Shown: positions 9,119 to 20,651, counted from the stretch's first letter. The stretch is 64,000 bases of DNA from Rhodospirillales bacterium (GCA_016215555.1 JACRJC010000034.1:1-64000), one strand, 5' to 3'. The notes: a model not told the origin generated them from the letters alone. Made by a program: numbers and translations.

Positions 9119-10273
9119 ATGTTCCGGCTCAGCCAATTCCTCGAAGCCCTTGACGAACCGGCCCCCACGGAGCCAAGGCGCGCTTCTCCGGGGCCGGTGG
9201 TAATCTGGAATCTGGTCCGCCGCTGCAACCTCACCTGCCTGCATTGCTATTCCGGCTCGTCGGACAAGTCTTTCCCGGGTGAACTTGCGACGGACGAAAT
9301 CCTCCGCGTCATGGGCGATCTCAAGGCCTTCTGCGTACCGGTGCTGATCCTGTCCGGCGGTGAGCCGCTTCTGCGCCCCGACATCTACGACATTGCCCGC
9401 CACGCCAAGCAGATGGGCTTTTATGTCGCGCTGTCCACCAACGGCACGTTGATCAACCAGCCTGCCGCCCAGCGCATCGCCGCACTCGGCCTTGATTATG
9501 TTGGCATCAGCCTGGACGGCGTGGGCGAGACGCACGACAAATTCCGCGGCAAGACGGGCGCGTTCTCGCAAGCGCTCCAGGGCATTCGGCTCTGCCGCGA
9601 GACGGGCGTCAAGGTGGGCTTGCGCTTCACCATGACCGAGGAAAATTTCCCCTCGCTGCCTCGTCTGCTTGAGGTGATGGAAGAGGAACGGGTGGAGAAA
9701 TTCTATCTCTCGCACCTCAATTACGCCGGACGCGGCAACGCCAACCGGGACGAAGACGCGGCGCTTGCCACCACCCGCCAGGCGATGGAGCTGCTGTTCG
9801 AAGCGGCGCTGGCGCATGTGGAGGCCGGACGGCATCGTGAGTTCGTCACCGGCAACAATGACGCCGACGGCCCTTTCCTTCTGCAATGGGTGGCCAAGCG
9901 CTTTCCCGAAAAGGCGGCGGCGCTGGAGCAGCGTCTGATCCGCTGGGGCGGCAATGCGAGCGGCATCAACGTCGCCAACATCGACAACAGGGGCGATGTG
10001 CATCCCGACACTATGTGGTGGAACCACACGATCGGCAATGTGCGCCAGCGCGCCTTCGGCGACATATGGAACGATCTTGCCGATCCCCTGATGGCGGGAT
10101 TGAAGCAAAGGCCGAGACCGGTAAGCGGACGCTGCGCCGCCTGCCGCCATCTTCCGATCTGCAACGGCAACACGCGCACACGCGCCTTCCGCCTGACCGG
10201 AGATCCCTGGACCGAAGACCCGGGCTGCTACCTCACCGATGAGGAAATCGGCCTCAAGAAAGCCGCGGAGTGA
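9119..10273 (+). CDS. nirJ: Radical SAM haem d1 biosynthesis protein NirJ
   Basis: Radical SAM enzyme that replaces propionate side chains during conversion of didecarboxysirohaem toward haem d1. The 384-residue protein has the CNLTCLHCY cluster motif (CX3CX2C), the SAM-binding SGGEPLLRPD segment and a C-terminal cysteine-rich auxiliary cluster region (CAACRHLPICNGNTR plus a later Cys). Length matches NirJ. It overlaps the start region of nirN. Confidence 0.93.
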   Translation: MFRLSQFLEALDEPAPTEPRRASPGPVVIWNLVRRCNLTCLHCYSGSSDKSFPGELATDEILRVMGDLKAFCVPVLILSGGEPLLRPDIYDIARHAKQMGFYVALSTNGTLINQPAAQRIAALGLDYVGISLDGVGETHDKFRGKTGAFSQALQGIRLCRETGVKVGLRFTMTEENFPSLPRLLEVMEEERVEKFYLSHLNYAGRGNANRDEDAALATTRQAMELLFEAALAHVEAGRHREFVTGNNDADGPFLLQWVAKRFPEKAAALEQRLIRWGGNASGINVANIDNRGDVHPDTMWWNHTIGNVRQRAFGDIWNDLADPLMAGLKQRPRPVSGRCAACRHLPICNGNTRTRAFRLTGDPWTEDPGCYLTDEEIGLKKAAE

Positions 10274-10275
10274 CA

Positions 10276-11817
10276 ATGAAAAGCCTTCTCGCCGGCCTGC
10301 TCGCTCTCCTCGCCCTGCCCGCGTTGGCGGATGCTGATGCGGGAAAACTCTATGCCGACCATTGCGCCGACTGCCACGGCTTCGACCGGTTGGGCGGCGT
10401 GGGGCCTGCGCTGCTGCCGGAAAATCTTGGGCGCTTGAAGCCGGCCGAGGCGGTGCAGGTGATTCTCGAAGGCCGCGTCGCCACCCAGATGCTGGGCATG
10501 GGCGACAAGCTCTCCAGGGGAGAGGCCGAGGTGTTGGCTAAGCACATCTACACGCCCTTGGCGCGCATTCCTGTTTGGGGCGAGACAGAAATCGCGGCCA
10601 GCCGCGTCACGCTGACCCCGCCCGAATCCTTGCCCGCAAAGCCTGTCCACCAGGCCAATCCCCTGAATCTCTTCACCGTGGTGGAACTGGGCGATCACCA
10701 CGTCACCATTCTTGATGGCGACCGGTTCCTGCCTCTCAACCGCTTCCAGAGCCGCTTCGCGCTGCATGGCGGCGCAAAATATTCGCCGGATGGCCGCTTC
10801 GTCTATCTCGCCTCGCGTGATGGGTGGGTGCTGAAATACGATCTCTATTCCCTAAAGCCGGTGGCAGAAGTGAGAGTCGGCATCAACACACGCAACATCG
10901 CGGTTTCTTCGGACGGGCGCTACGTCGCAGCCGCCAACTATCTGCCGCACACGATCACCCTCCTCGATGCCAGCGACCTCTCACCCTTGAAGGTCATTGA
11001 GGTCAAGGATGAGAATGGAACCTCCTCGCGCGTTTCAGCGATCTACACCGCGCCGCCGCGCCAGGCCTTCATCGCCGCCTTGAAGGATGTCAAGGAAGTC
11101 TGGGAAATTCCCTACGGCGACACTGCAAAGGTCAGCGCTGGTCTGGTCCATGGCTACGAAAAAAGCAAGGCCGGGGCGCGGCCCGTGCAGAGCCGCTTCC
11201 CGTTACGGCGCATTGTGGTGGACGGAATCCTGGACGATTTCTTCTTTGATCCTGCCTATGCCCACCTGATCGGGGCGTCGCGGGAAGGCAAGGCGCAGGT
11301 GGTCGATCTGCTGGCCGGGCGCACGATCAAGAGCATCGAGCTTTCCGGTATGCCACATCTGGGCTCGGGCATCGTCTTCCAGAGCGAGGGCCGCCAGCTA
11401 ATGGCGACGCCCAACTTAAAGGAGTCCATCGTCAGTATTGTCGATATGAAGAACTGGGAGGTGGTGAAGCGCATCGCCACGCCGGGGCCGGGCTTTTTTC
11501 TGCGCGGCCACGAGAACAGCCCCTACGCCTGGACCGACGCCATGATGGGCAAGGTCAAAGATACCATGACCATCATCGACACCCGCACGCTGGAGGTGGT
11601 GCGAACCATCACGCCCTCTCCCGGCAAGACGGCGGCGCATGTCGAATTCACCCGCGACGGCAAGTATGCACTGGTCTCAATCTGGGAAATGGATGGCGAT
11701 CTGGTGATCTACGACGCCGCAACCTTCCTAGAGGTGAAACGCCTGCCGATGAAGAAGCCGTCTGGCAAATACAATGTCTGGAACAAGATCAATTATTCCA
11801 GCGGCACGAGCCATTAG
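10276..11817 (+). CDS. nirN: Dihydro-haem d1 dehydrogenase NirN
   Basis: Periplasmic NirS paralogue catalysing the last step of haem d1 synthesis (introduction of the acrylate double bond). It has a signal peptide (SLLAGLLALLALPALA), a cytochrome c domain with CADCH, and a d1 propeller. Histidines are present at FALHGGAKYSPDG, MPHLGSG and LRGHENSPYAW. The ATG at 10276 is preferred over the GTG at 10270, which overlaps the nirJ stop. At about 513 residues the length is normal. Confidence 0.9.
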   Translation: MKSLLAGLLALLALPALADADAGKLYADHCADCHGFDRLGGVGPALLPENLGRLKPAEAVQVILEGRVATQMLGMGDKLSRGEAEVLAKHIYTPLARIPVWGETEIAASRVTLTPPESLPAKPVHQANPLNLFTVVELGDHHVTILDGDRFLPLNRFQSRFALHGGAKYSPDGRFVYLASRDGWVLKYDLYSLKPVAEVRVGINTRNIAVSSDGRYVAAANYLPHTITLLDASDLSPLKVIEVKDENGTSSRVSAIYTAPPRQAFIAALKDVKEVWEIPYGDTAKVSAGLVHGYEKSKAGARPVQSRFPLRRIVVDGILDDFFFDPAYAHLIGASREGKAQVVDLLAGRTIKSIELSGMPHLGSGIVFQSEGRQLMATPNLKESIVSIVDMKNWEVVKRIATPGPGFFLRGHENSPYAWTDAMMGKVKDTMTIIDTRTLEVVRTITPSPGKTAAHVEFTRDGKYALVSIWEMDGDLVIYDAATFLEVKRLPMKKPSGKYNVWNKINYSSGTSH

Positions 11818-11824
11818 CCTAACC

Positions 11825-13114
11825 ATGCGCCCGATTTCGATACTAGCGGCCTTTACCTTGCTACTAAGTCCTGCAGCCAAAGGAGAAAATCCCTCTTGGG
11901 TCTGGAGTGTTGAGGATATCGCGGCCAGCCGGAGCTACCTTGCGCCGCTGGAAGCGGATTCCGCATCTGCAGGGCGCGTACTGTTCCTAGCAATCGAGGC
12001 CGGGGACCGGCGCCTTGCCGTCCTAGACGCCTCCAGCCTCAAACTTCTGGCCCGCATCCCCTTGCGCTCCGAGCCGGTGGGACCGCCGGTTCTCTCGCCC
12101 GATGGCAGGTTCGCTTACACGCTCTCCCCGGATGGCTGGATCGACAAGTGCGACCTTAGGGCGTTGCGCCATGCGGGAGCGGTTCGGGCGGGGCTGGAGG
12201 CGCGCGGCTTGGCACTGTCCGGTGACGGGAAATGGCTGCTCGCCGCCTTGTCACGCCCGGGCGGTCTGGCGGCGATTCTGGCCCAGGATCTGACGCCCTT
12301 CCGAGTCATTCCGGGGCGCGACGACAAGGGGGGTGTTTCCGAAGCCGGGGCGGTCTTCGCCGCTCCGGCGCGGTCGAGCTTTATCGCCGCGTTGCCGGGC
12401 ATTTCGGAAATCTGGGAACTCAGCCACGACGAGAACGCCGAGCCGGTCTATGCCGGCATGGTCCATTCCTTTGAGAAGGGAAGCGAGGAAGGCGTTGGTG
12501 AGGCGCAGCCCTTCGCCAGACGGCGCACGAAGACCGATCCCGACCTTGAGGGCTTCTTCTTCAGCCCGGACTTCGTTGAGATCGGCGGCGGGACGCGCGA
12601 CGGCCCTGGGGGCGCTGTCTATAATCTGGACGCCCGCCGCCGGGCGGCCCGCCTGCCCGCCAACATTTCTCCCCGCTTTGAGGCGTCGATCTCCATCCAG
12701 ATCAAGAGTCGCCGCGCCATACTCTTTCCGATGGCCGGATCGTCCGAACTTGGCGTCTTGGAGCTTGATAGCTGGAAGATCCTCTCCCGGCTGGCGCTGC
12801 GCGCTCCCGCCCTATTCCTCAAGCAACAGCCCAACGCCGATCTGGTCTGGGCCAGCGGCTTTTCCGGCAAGGACAAAGACGTCATTCAATTAATCGATCT
12901 GCGCAGCCTGCGGGCAGAGAGGGTTTTCGGGCCTTTTCCAGGCAAGGCCGTCGGACAGGCGATCTTCTCCGCCGACGGCAAAACCGCCTTTGTCCTGCTC
13001 ACCGGGTCAGAGGGCGGCATCGTCGCCATCGACACCGTCTCGCTCACCCCTGTTAAAACCCTGCCACTGAAAAACCCCGTTTCCTTCGTCATAGTCTTGC
13101 CACCTCCACCTTAG
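11825..13114 (+). CDS. NirN-like propeller lacking haem c and d1-site histidines
   Basis: The 429-residue product has a signal peptide (ISILAAFTLLLSPAAKG), then a segment that aligns with NirN immediately after its cytochrome c domain (VEDIAASRSYL beside NirN EIAASRVTL), then the whole propeller. There is no CxxCH. The three histidines shared in NirN are replaced: ALHGGAK becomes PVGPPV, MPHLGSG becomes SPRFEAS, and LRGHENS becomes LKQQPNA. It therefore looks like a copy of nirN that lost both cofactor sites yet keeps an intact reading frame. It begins 7 bases after nirN and is surely cotranscribed. A chaperone, scaffold or haem d1 carrier role is possible but unproven. Confidence 0.8.
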   Translation: MRPISILAAFTLLLSPAAKGENPSWVWSVEDIAASRSYLAPLEADSASAGRVLFLAIEAGDRRLAVLDASSLKLLARIPLRSEPVGPPVLSPDGRFAYTLSPDGWIDKCDLRALRHAGAVRAGLEARGLALSGDGKWLLAALSRPGGLAAILAQDLTPFRVIPGRDDKGGVSEAGAVFAAPARSSFIAALPGISEIWELSHDENAEPVYAGMVHSFEKGSEEGVGEAQPFARRRTKTDPDLEGFFFSPDFVEIGGGTRDGPGGAVYNLDARRRAARLPANISPRFEASISIQIKSRRAILFPMAGSSELGVLELDSWKILSRLALRAPALFLKQQPNADLVWASGFSGKDKDVIQLIDLRSLRAERVFGPFPGKAVGQAIFSADGKTAFVLLTGSEGGIVAIDTVSLTPVKTLPLKNPVSFVIVLPPPP

Positions 13115-13253
13115 TGGTGCTATGTCGATGGACGATTCCCATTTCGTCGGCAGAATCGCACCGCCAACCATTTGACTGAGTGGGCAGATTTCCCTTGCGG
13201 AAAAGACCTTGGCGGGTTCTTTCCGTAAGGATCGGACCACGAGGAGCCCTGTT

Positions 13254-13736
13254 ATGACGCCCTTCCGCCTCGCCTTGTCCCTGTTGTTCGCTCTGACCGC
13301 CGCCACCTCGTCCTTGGCGGGCGAAACGCTGACCTGTCCCGATTTGGCGCAGGCGGCGCAAGTCGCCGACTGCCCGACAGAGGAGCAGTTGCGCTACACC
13401 TATCTCGGCTATTGCGGCGACGACCGGCGCATGTACGAGAAGGATAACGTCACCTGCACAGCCTATGAGCACTTTCGTGATTTGAAGAATATCGCGCTCT
13501 GGGAATCGGCCGATGGCGTGTTCCAGGGCTACGTCTCATGCGCCTTGCCGCCCGCCCAGGTGAAGGTCATGAAAGCTACGCGCATGTCGGTGGTGACGCA
13601 GGGATCGCTGACTAAGCTGGTCTGCGCCTATCCGAACAATGTCGCCTTGACGCGCCGCAGCAAGACGCCTTGCAGGGTCGATGGCGATGGGGACTGCGGG
13701 CCCGGAGGCACAGATTGCAAGGTGGTCTGCGATTAG
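13254..13736 (+). CDS. Secreted cysteine-rich protein of unknown function
   Basis: A 160-residue precursor with a clear signal peptide (FRLALSLLFALTAATSSLAG) and ten cysteines in the mature part, an even number consistent with disulfides. The C-terminal DGDGDCGPGGTDCKVVCD is acidic. No haem or copper motif is seen. A GAGGAG ribosome site precedes the ATG. It is the last gene of the nir island, 139 bases after the propeller paralogue, and the 16-base repeat begins 2 bases past its stop. I do not recognise a family. Confidence 0.75.
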   Translation: MTPFRLALSLLFALTAATSSLAGETLTCPDLAQAAQVADCPTEEQLRYTYLGYCGDDRRMYEKDNVTCTAYEHFRDLKNIALWESADGVFQGYVSCALPPAQVKVMKATRMSVVTQGSLTKLVCAYPNNVALTRRSKTPCRVDGDGDCGPGGTDCKVVCD

Positions 13737-13737
13737 G

Positions 13738-13753
13738 TTCTGCAAACTGGTAT
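13738..13753 (+). repeat. 16-base direct repeat, right copy
   Basis: Identical to bases 148-163 (TTCTGCAAACTGGTAT), same orientation, located immediately after the last nir-island gene. See the left copy. Confidence 0.45.
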
Positions 13754-13864
13754 AACTGAAAAGGCTGCCGCTTTGTTCGTCCGATCCGCGCATCCGCCTC
13801 CCCTGACCGCTCGAAGAGCGACTCACGGCCAAAAGTTCAATGCCAGGGTTTTTTCAGCAGCCTG
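13754..13864. other. Intergenic segment with long inverted ends
   Basis: Starts with AAAAGGCTGC and ends with TTTTTTCAGCAGCCT, which can pair as imperfect inverted ends around about 75 bases. The AGGCTGCTGAAAAAA sequence read on the minus strand resembles some insertion-sequence ends, so this may be a small IS remnant. It may also serve as a terminator between the convergent genes on either side. Confidence 0.3.
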
Positions 13865-14998
13865 TTAAATCCGTCTAAGCGCCAGCACGGTGGTATCGTC
13901 GCCGCGCTCGGCCCCGTCCATGAAGGCCTCCTGGGCGACGAACAGGGCATCCACGATTTCAAGCGCCGAAGTCTGGCGATCCAGGCCCGAAAGTACAGCC
14001 AGCGCCCGATCCTCGCCGAATTGCTGGCGCTTCAGGTTGAAGGCCTCGCTCAGCCCATCTGTATAGATGACCAGCCCCTCGCCCGGCTTCAGATGCAGCA
14101 CGGCCTCGCTATAGGACAGTTCCTCGGATACCCCCAACACCAGCCCGTCAACGGCTTCCAGTTCGCGCACCGTTCCGTTGGCGTCCAGATGCAGCGGCGG
14201 CTGATGGCCGGCGCTGGCATGGATAAGCGTCCAATTGATGGGATCGAAGATGCCGTAGAAGGCCGAGACGAACATGTTGGGAATGTCGTGGCGGCACAGC
14301 ACGGCGTTGGCCTGGGTCAGGCAATCGGCGGGGCTGGTGCCGGTCAAGGCGGTGGCGCGCAGCAAGGTCCGGGCCACGGCCATGAAGAAGGCGGCGGGAA
14401 TGCCCTTGCCCGAAACATCGGCCACCACCAGGCCCAACCGCCCCTCGGGCAGATCGAAGATGTCGTAGAAATCGCCGCTCATGCTTTTGGCCGAGGCCAG
14501 GCGGGCGAACAGCGAATAGCCCAGCCCGTCTTCGAATTCGGACGGCAGGATGCGGCGCTGGATTTCCTCGGCGATGGTGATTTCGCGCTGGATGGCCGAC
14601 AGCTTGGCTTCGTTGCGCCAGGCCTGGCGGCGCTCCTCGCAGGATTTGAAGACCCGCTCGATGGTGGTCAGCAGATCGGCCCGTTCGACCGGCTTGACCA
14701 GGAAATCGGCGGCCCCGTCATTCATGGCCTTGCGCGCCGTCTGCAAGTCGCGTTGGGACAGAAGCGCTATGCGCGGAATGCGCACGCGAACGCTTGACAA
14801 TTGCTTGAACAGGTCCAACCCGCCCAGCTTGTCGGAATCGACGCTGACCAGCGCGATGTCGAGATCGGCGGCATTGGCCAGCAATTCGCGAGCGCTTTCG
14901 TCGTCGCTGGCGAAAACGAACTCGTTGCCCGCGGCGCCGGGCTGGCGGCACAAGGCCTCGAAATCCGGATCGTCGTCGATGACCAGGGTTTTAGGCAT
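13865..14998 (-). CDS. Response regulator with SpoIIE/RsbU-type PP2C phosphatase
   Basis: Receiver domain (about residues 1-120) with the acidic DDD pair, a candidate phospho-acceptor Asp in VSVDSD and the conserved Lys in FLVKPV, then a helical linker and a PP2C-like serine phosphatase (residues about 150-375). Metal-binding motifs are intact: GDFYDIF, VVADVSGKGIPAA, YTDGLSEA and RGDDTTVL. Such proteins usually switch anti-sigma/anti-anti-sigma partners, but no such partner is adjacent. It follows the rhodanese gene after 9 bases on the same strand. Confidence 0.9.
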   Translation of the reverse strand: MPKTLVIDDDPDFEALCRQPGAAGNEFVFASDDESARELLANAADLDIALVSVDSDKLGGLDLFKQLSSVRVRIPRIALLSQRDLQTARKAMNDGAADFLVKPVERADLLTTIERVFKSCEERRQAWRNEAKLSAIQREITIAEEIQRRILPSEFEDGLGYSLFARLASAKSMSGDFYDIFDLPEGRLGLVVADVSGKGIPAAFFMAVARTLLRATALTGTSPADCLTQANAVLCRHDIPNMFVSAFYGIFDPINWTLIHASAGHQPPLHLDANGTVRELEAVDGLVLGVSEELSYSEAVLHLKPGEGLVIYTDGLSEAFNLKRQQFGEDRALAVLSGLDRQTSALEIVDALFVAQEAFMDGAERGDDTTVLALRRI

Positions 14999-15007
14999 GA
15001 GGACACA

Positions 15008-15352
15008 TTAAATGGAATAATCCTCGGGCGCCAGGATCAGCGGCAGCCCCGCCTCGGCCCAGGCCTTGATGCCCCCCTCGAGATTGAAAAGCGGCAGCGT
15101 CGTCTCGCCCGCCTGCAGCAATTGCTTGCCCGCGGCCACCGAGCGTTTGCCGAGGGCGCAGATCAGCACCACCTTGACGCCCTTGATGGCCGTGAAATCC
15201 TCAGGGTCGAAGACCGACATCGGCAACAGCAGGCTGCCCTTGATGTGCTTGGCGGAATATTCCGACATTTCACGGACATCGACCAGCAACACATTGTCGG
15301 TCTCGAGCAGCTCAAGCACCTGTTGCGGTTTTAAATCGATCAATTCGGGCAT
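15008..15352 (-). CDS. Single-domain rhodanese-like protein
   Basis: A 114-residue rhodanese with VLLVDVRE and the active-site loop CALGKRS, containing the sulfur-carrying Cys. It may carry persulfide or act as a regulatory sulfur-transfer protein. The start at MPELIDL matches the usual N terminus of the family; the longer open frame upstream runs into the glgP promoter region. Probably cotranscribed with the phosphatase gene downstream. Confidence 0.85.
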   Translation of the reverse strand: MPELIDLKPQQVLELLETDNVLLVDVREMSEYSAKHIKGSLLLPMSVFDPEDFTAIKGVKVVLICALGKRSVAAGKQLLQAGETTLPLFNLEGGIKAWAEAGLPLILAPEDYSI

Positions 15353-15482
15353 CGGGGGAGTCGCTGCGGTTTGTAACAAACTTAACTCTACCCCAAGCGG
15401 TGGGAAATTCCTACACTTTGACGGCCTTGTTCTTAAAGAAAATCCAACTAAACTGACCATATCGGCGGGGGGATTTGATCGT

Positions 15483-17963
<2,481 letters not shown>

Positions 17964-18033
17964 CCGTTATTCACCAAACATTCAGCATCGATTTGACATA
18001 AATGGGTTGAGGTTTACGCAAAATCGAAAAGCC

Positions 18034-19317
18034 ATGATTGACCATTTATATCGTGATTTGATGATTAGGCTGACATTGGGCGCCGTCCTCATCGCCGGCG
18101 TCTTGGGTCTGGCCGTTTACTATTACGAGATCGAGAAGATCGACGAGGCCATCGTTGCCAGCGTCGCCGCCGAGGCCCGGGCCTTCGCGCCGGCGGCCGC
18201 GAACCACGCTCCCTTGAGCAAGCCGCAGCCCGCCTCCGGCCTTGCCAAGGATCTCGAGGCCTTCCTGGGCCAGCACCGCAATTTTTCCGAGGGCAATTTC
18301 ATCGTCGCTGAAATCTACGACATCGAGCGCGACAAAGTGGCCGAGGCCGTTCTTCCCGGCTCGGAATGGGTCGAGCGCTCGCTCAAGACCAACAAGCACC
18401 GCTTTCCCGAGGGCGATTCCACCTGGTACGTCAAGCGGACCATCGACGAGAGGCTGTTCATCCAGGCTCTGACCCCCTTGCGCAGCGACAAGAGCGAGTT
18501 GTTGGGCTATTTCGAAGGCGTCTACGAAGTCAGCCCCAGACGCGTCGCCGAGATCACTGACCTTACCGCCACCACGCTGTTCATGGTCGTGGCATCGGTT
18601 CTGGCGACGGCGCTGCTGCTCTATCCCATCATCCGCACCCAGCAGCACGGCCTGGTTCGGCTGAATCAGGGCTTGCTGAACGCCAATATCCAGACGCTGG
18701 AGGTTCTGGGCAGCGCCATCGCCAAGCGCGACAGCGACACCCACACCCATAATTTCCGGGTCGTTCTGTACGCGGTGCGTCTGGCCGAAAAGGTGGGGAT
18801 GAGCCAGCAGGGAATCCGCGAACTCATCAAGGGCTCGTTCCTGCACGATGTCGGCAAGATAGCCATTTCCGACACCATTCTTTTGAAGCCGGGCAAGCTG
18901 GACGCCGACGAATTCACCATCATGAAAACCCATGTCGCCCACGGCGTCGACATCGTCAGCCGCTCGCCCTGGCTGGAGGAGGCGGCCCGGATCGTCGAGG
19001 CGCATCATGAAAAGATCGACGGCAGCGGTTATCCCAAGGGGCTCAAGGGCGGAGCCATTCCGCTGGGGGCCAGAATCTTCGCCATCGCCGATGTTTTCGA
19101 CGCCCTGACCTCGGAACGTCCCTACAAGCCGGCCTTGCCGCTTGATGAAACGCTCTCGATCATGGATAAGGGGGCGGGCAGCCATTTCGACGCCGCTCTG
19201 CTGACGGCGTTCCAGGAGCTGGCCCAGGAGCTCCACGCAGCTTTCGGCGGGCGCGAAGATGTGTCGGTCGAAGAAGCGGCGCGGCGCCTGACCAAACCCT
19301 ATTTCGAGGTGGCATGA
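18034..19317 (+). CDS. Membrane sensor with HD-GYP cyclic-di-GMP phosphodiesterase domain
   Basis: The 427-residue protein has an N-terminal transmembrane helix (about 13-30), a periplasmic sensory region (about 35-170), a second helix (TLFMVVASVLATALLLY) and an HD-GYP domain. Catalytic motifs are complete: RDSDTHTHN, FLHDVGKI, HHEKIDGSGYPKG and IADVFDALTS. It should hydrolyse cyclic-di-GMP in response to an external cue. It overlaps the SemiSWEET start by 4 bases. Confidence 0.9.
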   Translation: MIDHLYRDLMIRLTLGAVLIAGVLGLAVYYYEIEKIDEAIVASVAAEARAFAPAAANHAPLSKPQPASGLAKDLEAFLGQHRNFSEGNFIVAEIYDIERDKVAEAVLPGSEWVERSLKTNKHRFPEGDSTWYVKRTIDERLFIQALTPLRSDKSELLGYFEGVYEVSPRRVAEITDLTATTLFMVVASVLATALLLYPIIRTQQHGLVRLNQGLLNANIQTLEVLGSAIAKRDSDTHTHNFRVVLYAVRLAEKVGMSQQGIRELIKGSFLHDVGKIAISDTILLKPGKLDADEFTIMKTHVAHGVDIVSRSPWLEEAARIVEAHHEKIDGSGYPKGLKGGAIPLGARIFAIADVFDALTSERPYKPALPLDETLSIMDKGAGSHFDAALLTAFQELAQELHAAFGGREDVSVEEAARRLTKPYFEVA

Positions 19318-19586
19318 CGGAACTTTCGGACTGGATCGGCATGGCGGGGGGGACATTGACCACCCTGTCCTTCGTCCCCCAGGTCATCAAGACCTGGAAA
19401 AGCCGCCGCACCCGCGATATTTCACTGTCCATGTTCCTGGCTTTTACCCTGGGCGTTCTGCTGTGGCTGGTCTATGGGCTGATGATCGGGGCCTGGCCGG
19501 TCATCCTGGCCAATCTGCTGACCCTGCTTCTGGCCGGCATCATCCTGTATTTGAAGCTGAAACACCGAAAGAACGAATTGCATTAA
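19314..19586 (+). CDS. SemiSWEET-type PQ-loop sugar transporter
   Basis: A 90-residue protein with three predicted transmembrane helices and the PQ-loop signature SFVPQVIKTWKSR, typical of bacterial SemiSWEETs that work as dimers to pass small sugars. It overlaps the HD-GYP gene by 4 bases. Confidence 0.85.
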   Translation: MTELSDWIGMAGGTLTTLSFVPQVIKTWKSRRTRDISLSMFLAFTLGVLLWLVYGLMIGAWPVILANLLTLLLAGIILYLKLKHRKNELH

Positions 19587-19650
19587 CGCTTGCAGGCATA
19601 GGCATTTACCCCTACCTTTTGACGCTTCACAATCAAGGCCAGGGGATCCA

Positions 19651-20061
19651 ATGCAGGCCAGCAGCGATATGCGCAAGAAAGTCAGGATCGTCGATTTCGA
19701 CGGCAAGGGTCGCGGCGTCGTGGCCGCGGAAACAATCAGGAAGGGCGAGCTGATCGAACGTTCGCCGGTTCTGGTCATTCCCGAGGCCGACCGCGCCAAG
19801 ACCGATGAAAGCGTTTTGTTCACCTATGTCTTCATGTGGGAAAAGAACACCACCGAAGAAGACCTGTACAATCGCCGGGGCCGGGCCGGCGTCACGCTGG
19901 GCTATACCAGCCTGTGCAACCATTCGCCCACGCCCAATGCCGACTTCGATCGGCTGATCGACGAAAAGCTGCTGGATCTTTTTGCGCTCAAGGACATCGC
20001 CGAAGGCGAGGAGATCACCATCGACTATCAGATGACCCTCTGGTTCAATGCGGGAAAGTAG
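19651..20061 (+). CDS. SET-domain protein (putative lysine methyltransferase)
   Basis: A 136-residue stand-alone SET domain. SAM/active-site motifs are visible: KGRGVVAAETIRKGELIE, the NHS motif in SLCNHSPTPNAD, and GEEITIDYQ near the C terminus. Bacterial SET proteins of this size probably methylate protein lysines, but the target is unknown. It stands between SemiSWEET and the exported carbonic-anhydrase-like gene. Confidence 0.85.
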   Translation: MQASSDMRKKVRIVDFDGKGRGVVAAETIRKGELIERSPVLVIPEADRAKTDESVLFTYVFMWEKNTTEEDLYNRRGRAGVTLGYTSLCNHSPTPNADFDRLIDEKLLDLFALKDIAEGEEITIDYQMTLWFNAGK

Positions 20062-20096
20062 CGCATCATCAAGAAACGGTTTCCGGGAGACGCGCC

Positions 20097-20651
20097 ATGA
20101 CGCAGACATCTTGCTGTTCCCTGCTTTCCTCCTCAGCGCATCAAGGCCTGTCGCGCCGGGGTTTCGTGAGGCTGGCGGCCCTGGGCGGAACCGCGGCCCT
20201 GCTGGCCAGCTTTGCCCCCCGCGCCAGCCTGGCCGCCGGCAACACCGAGGCCATGCTTCTGTCTTGCATGGACTTCCGCCTGATGGACGATATCGCCAAA
20301 TATATGGACAGCCGGTTTCTTACCAACAATTACGACCATGTGGTTTTGGCCGGGGCCTCGCTGGGCGCCTTGAACGAGGCCTCGCCGGCCTGGGGCCAAA
20401 CCTTCTGGGATCATCTGGACATCGCGCTCAAGCTCCATCACATCAAGAATGTGATGGTGATGGATCATCGCGACTGCGGCGCCTACAAGGTGCTGATCGG
20501 CCCCGAGCATATGAAGGACGCCGCCAGCGAAAAGGAACTGCATGCCTGGAATCTTCAGCGCCTGCGCCAGAAGATCAAGGAACGCCACCCGGCACTTGGG
20601 GTCGAACTTCTGCTCATGGATATCGAAGGCAAGGTCGAAGCGATCGCCTGA
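20097..20651 (+). CDS. Tat-exported beta-carbonic-anhydrase-like protein
   Basis: The 184-residue precursor carries a twin-arginine signal (LSRRGFVRLAALGG followed by a hydrophobic stretch to LAAG). The mature part has beta-carbonic anhydrase metal motifs: SCMDFR (Cys-x-Asp-x-Arg) and DHRDCG (His-x2-Cys). It is shorter than typical enzymes, so hydration of CO2 is likely but not assured. The ATG at 20097 is the one that gives the Tat signal. Confidence 0.8.
   Translation: MTQTSCCSLLSSSAHQGLSRRGFVRLAALGGTAALLASFAPRASLAAGNTEAMLLSCMDFRLMDDIAKYMDSRFLTNNYDHVVLAGASLGALNEASPAWGQTFWDHLDIALKLHHIKNVMVMDHRDCGAYKVLIGPEHMKDAASEKELHAWNLQRLRQKIKERHPALGVELLLMDIEGKVEAIA

Noticed and set aside
9068-10276. 402-codon minus-strand open frame across nirJ
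   Set aside because: Mirror of nirJ with no recognisable motif.
18046-19356. 436-codon minus-strand open frame over the HD-GYP gene
   Set aside because: Antisense of a gene with complete catalytic motifs.
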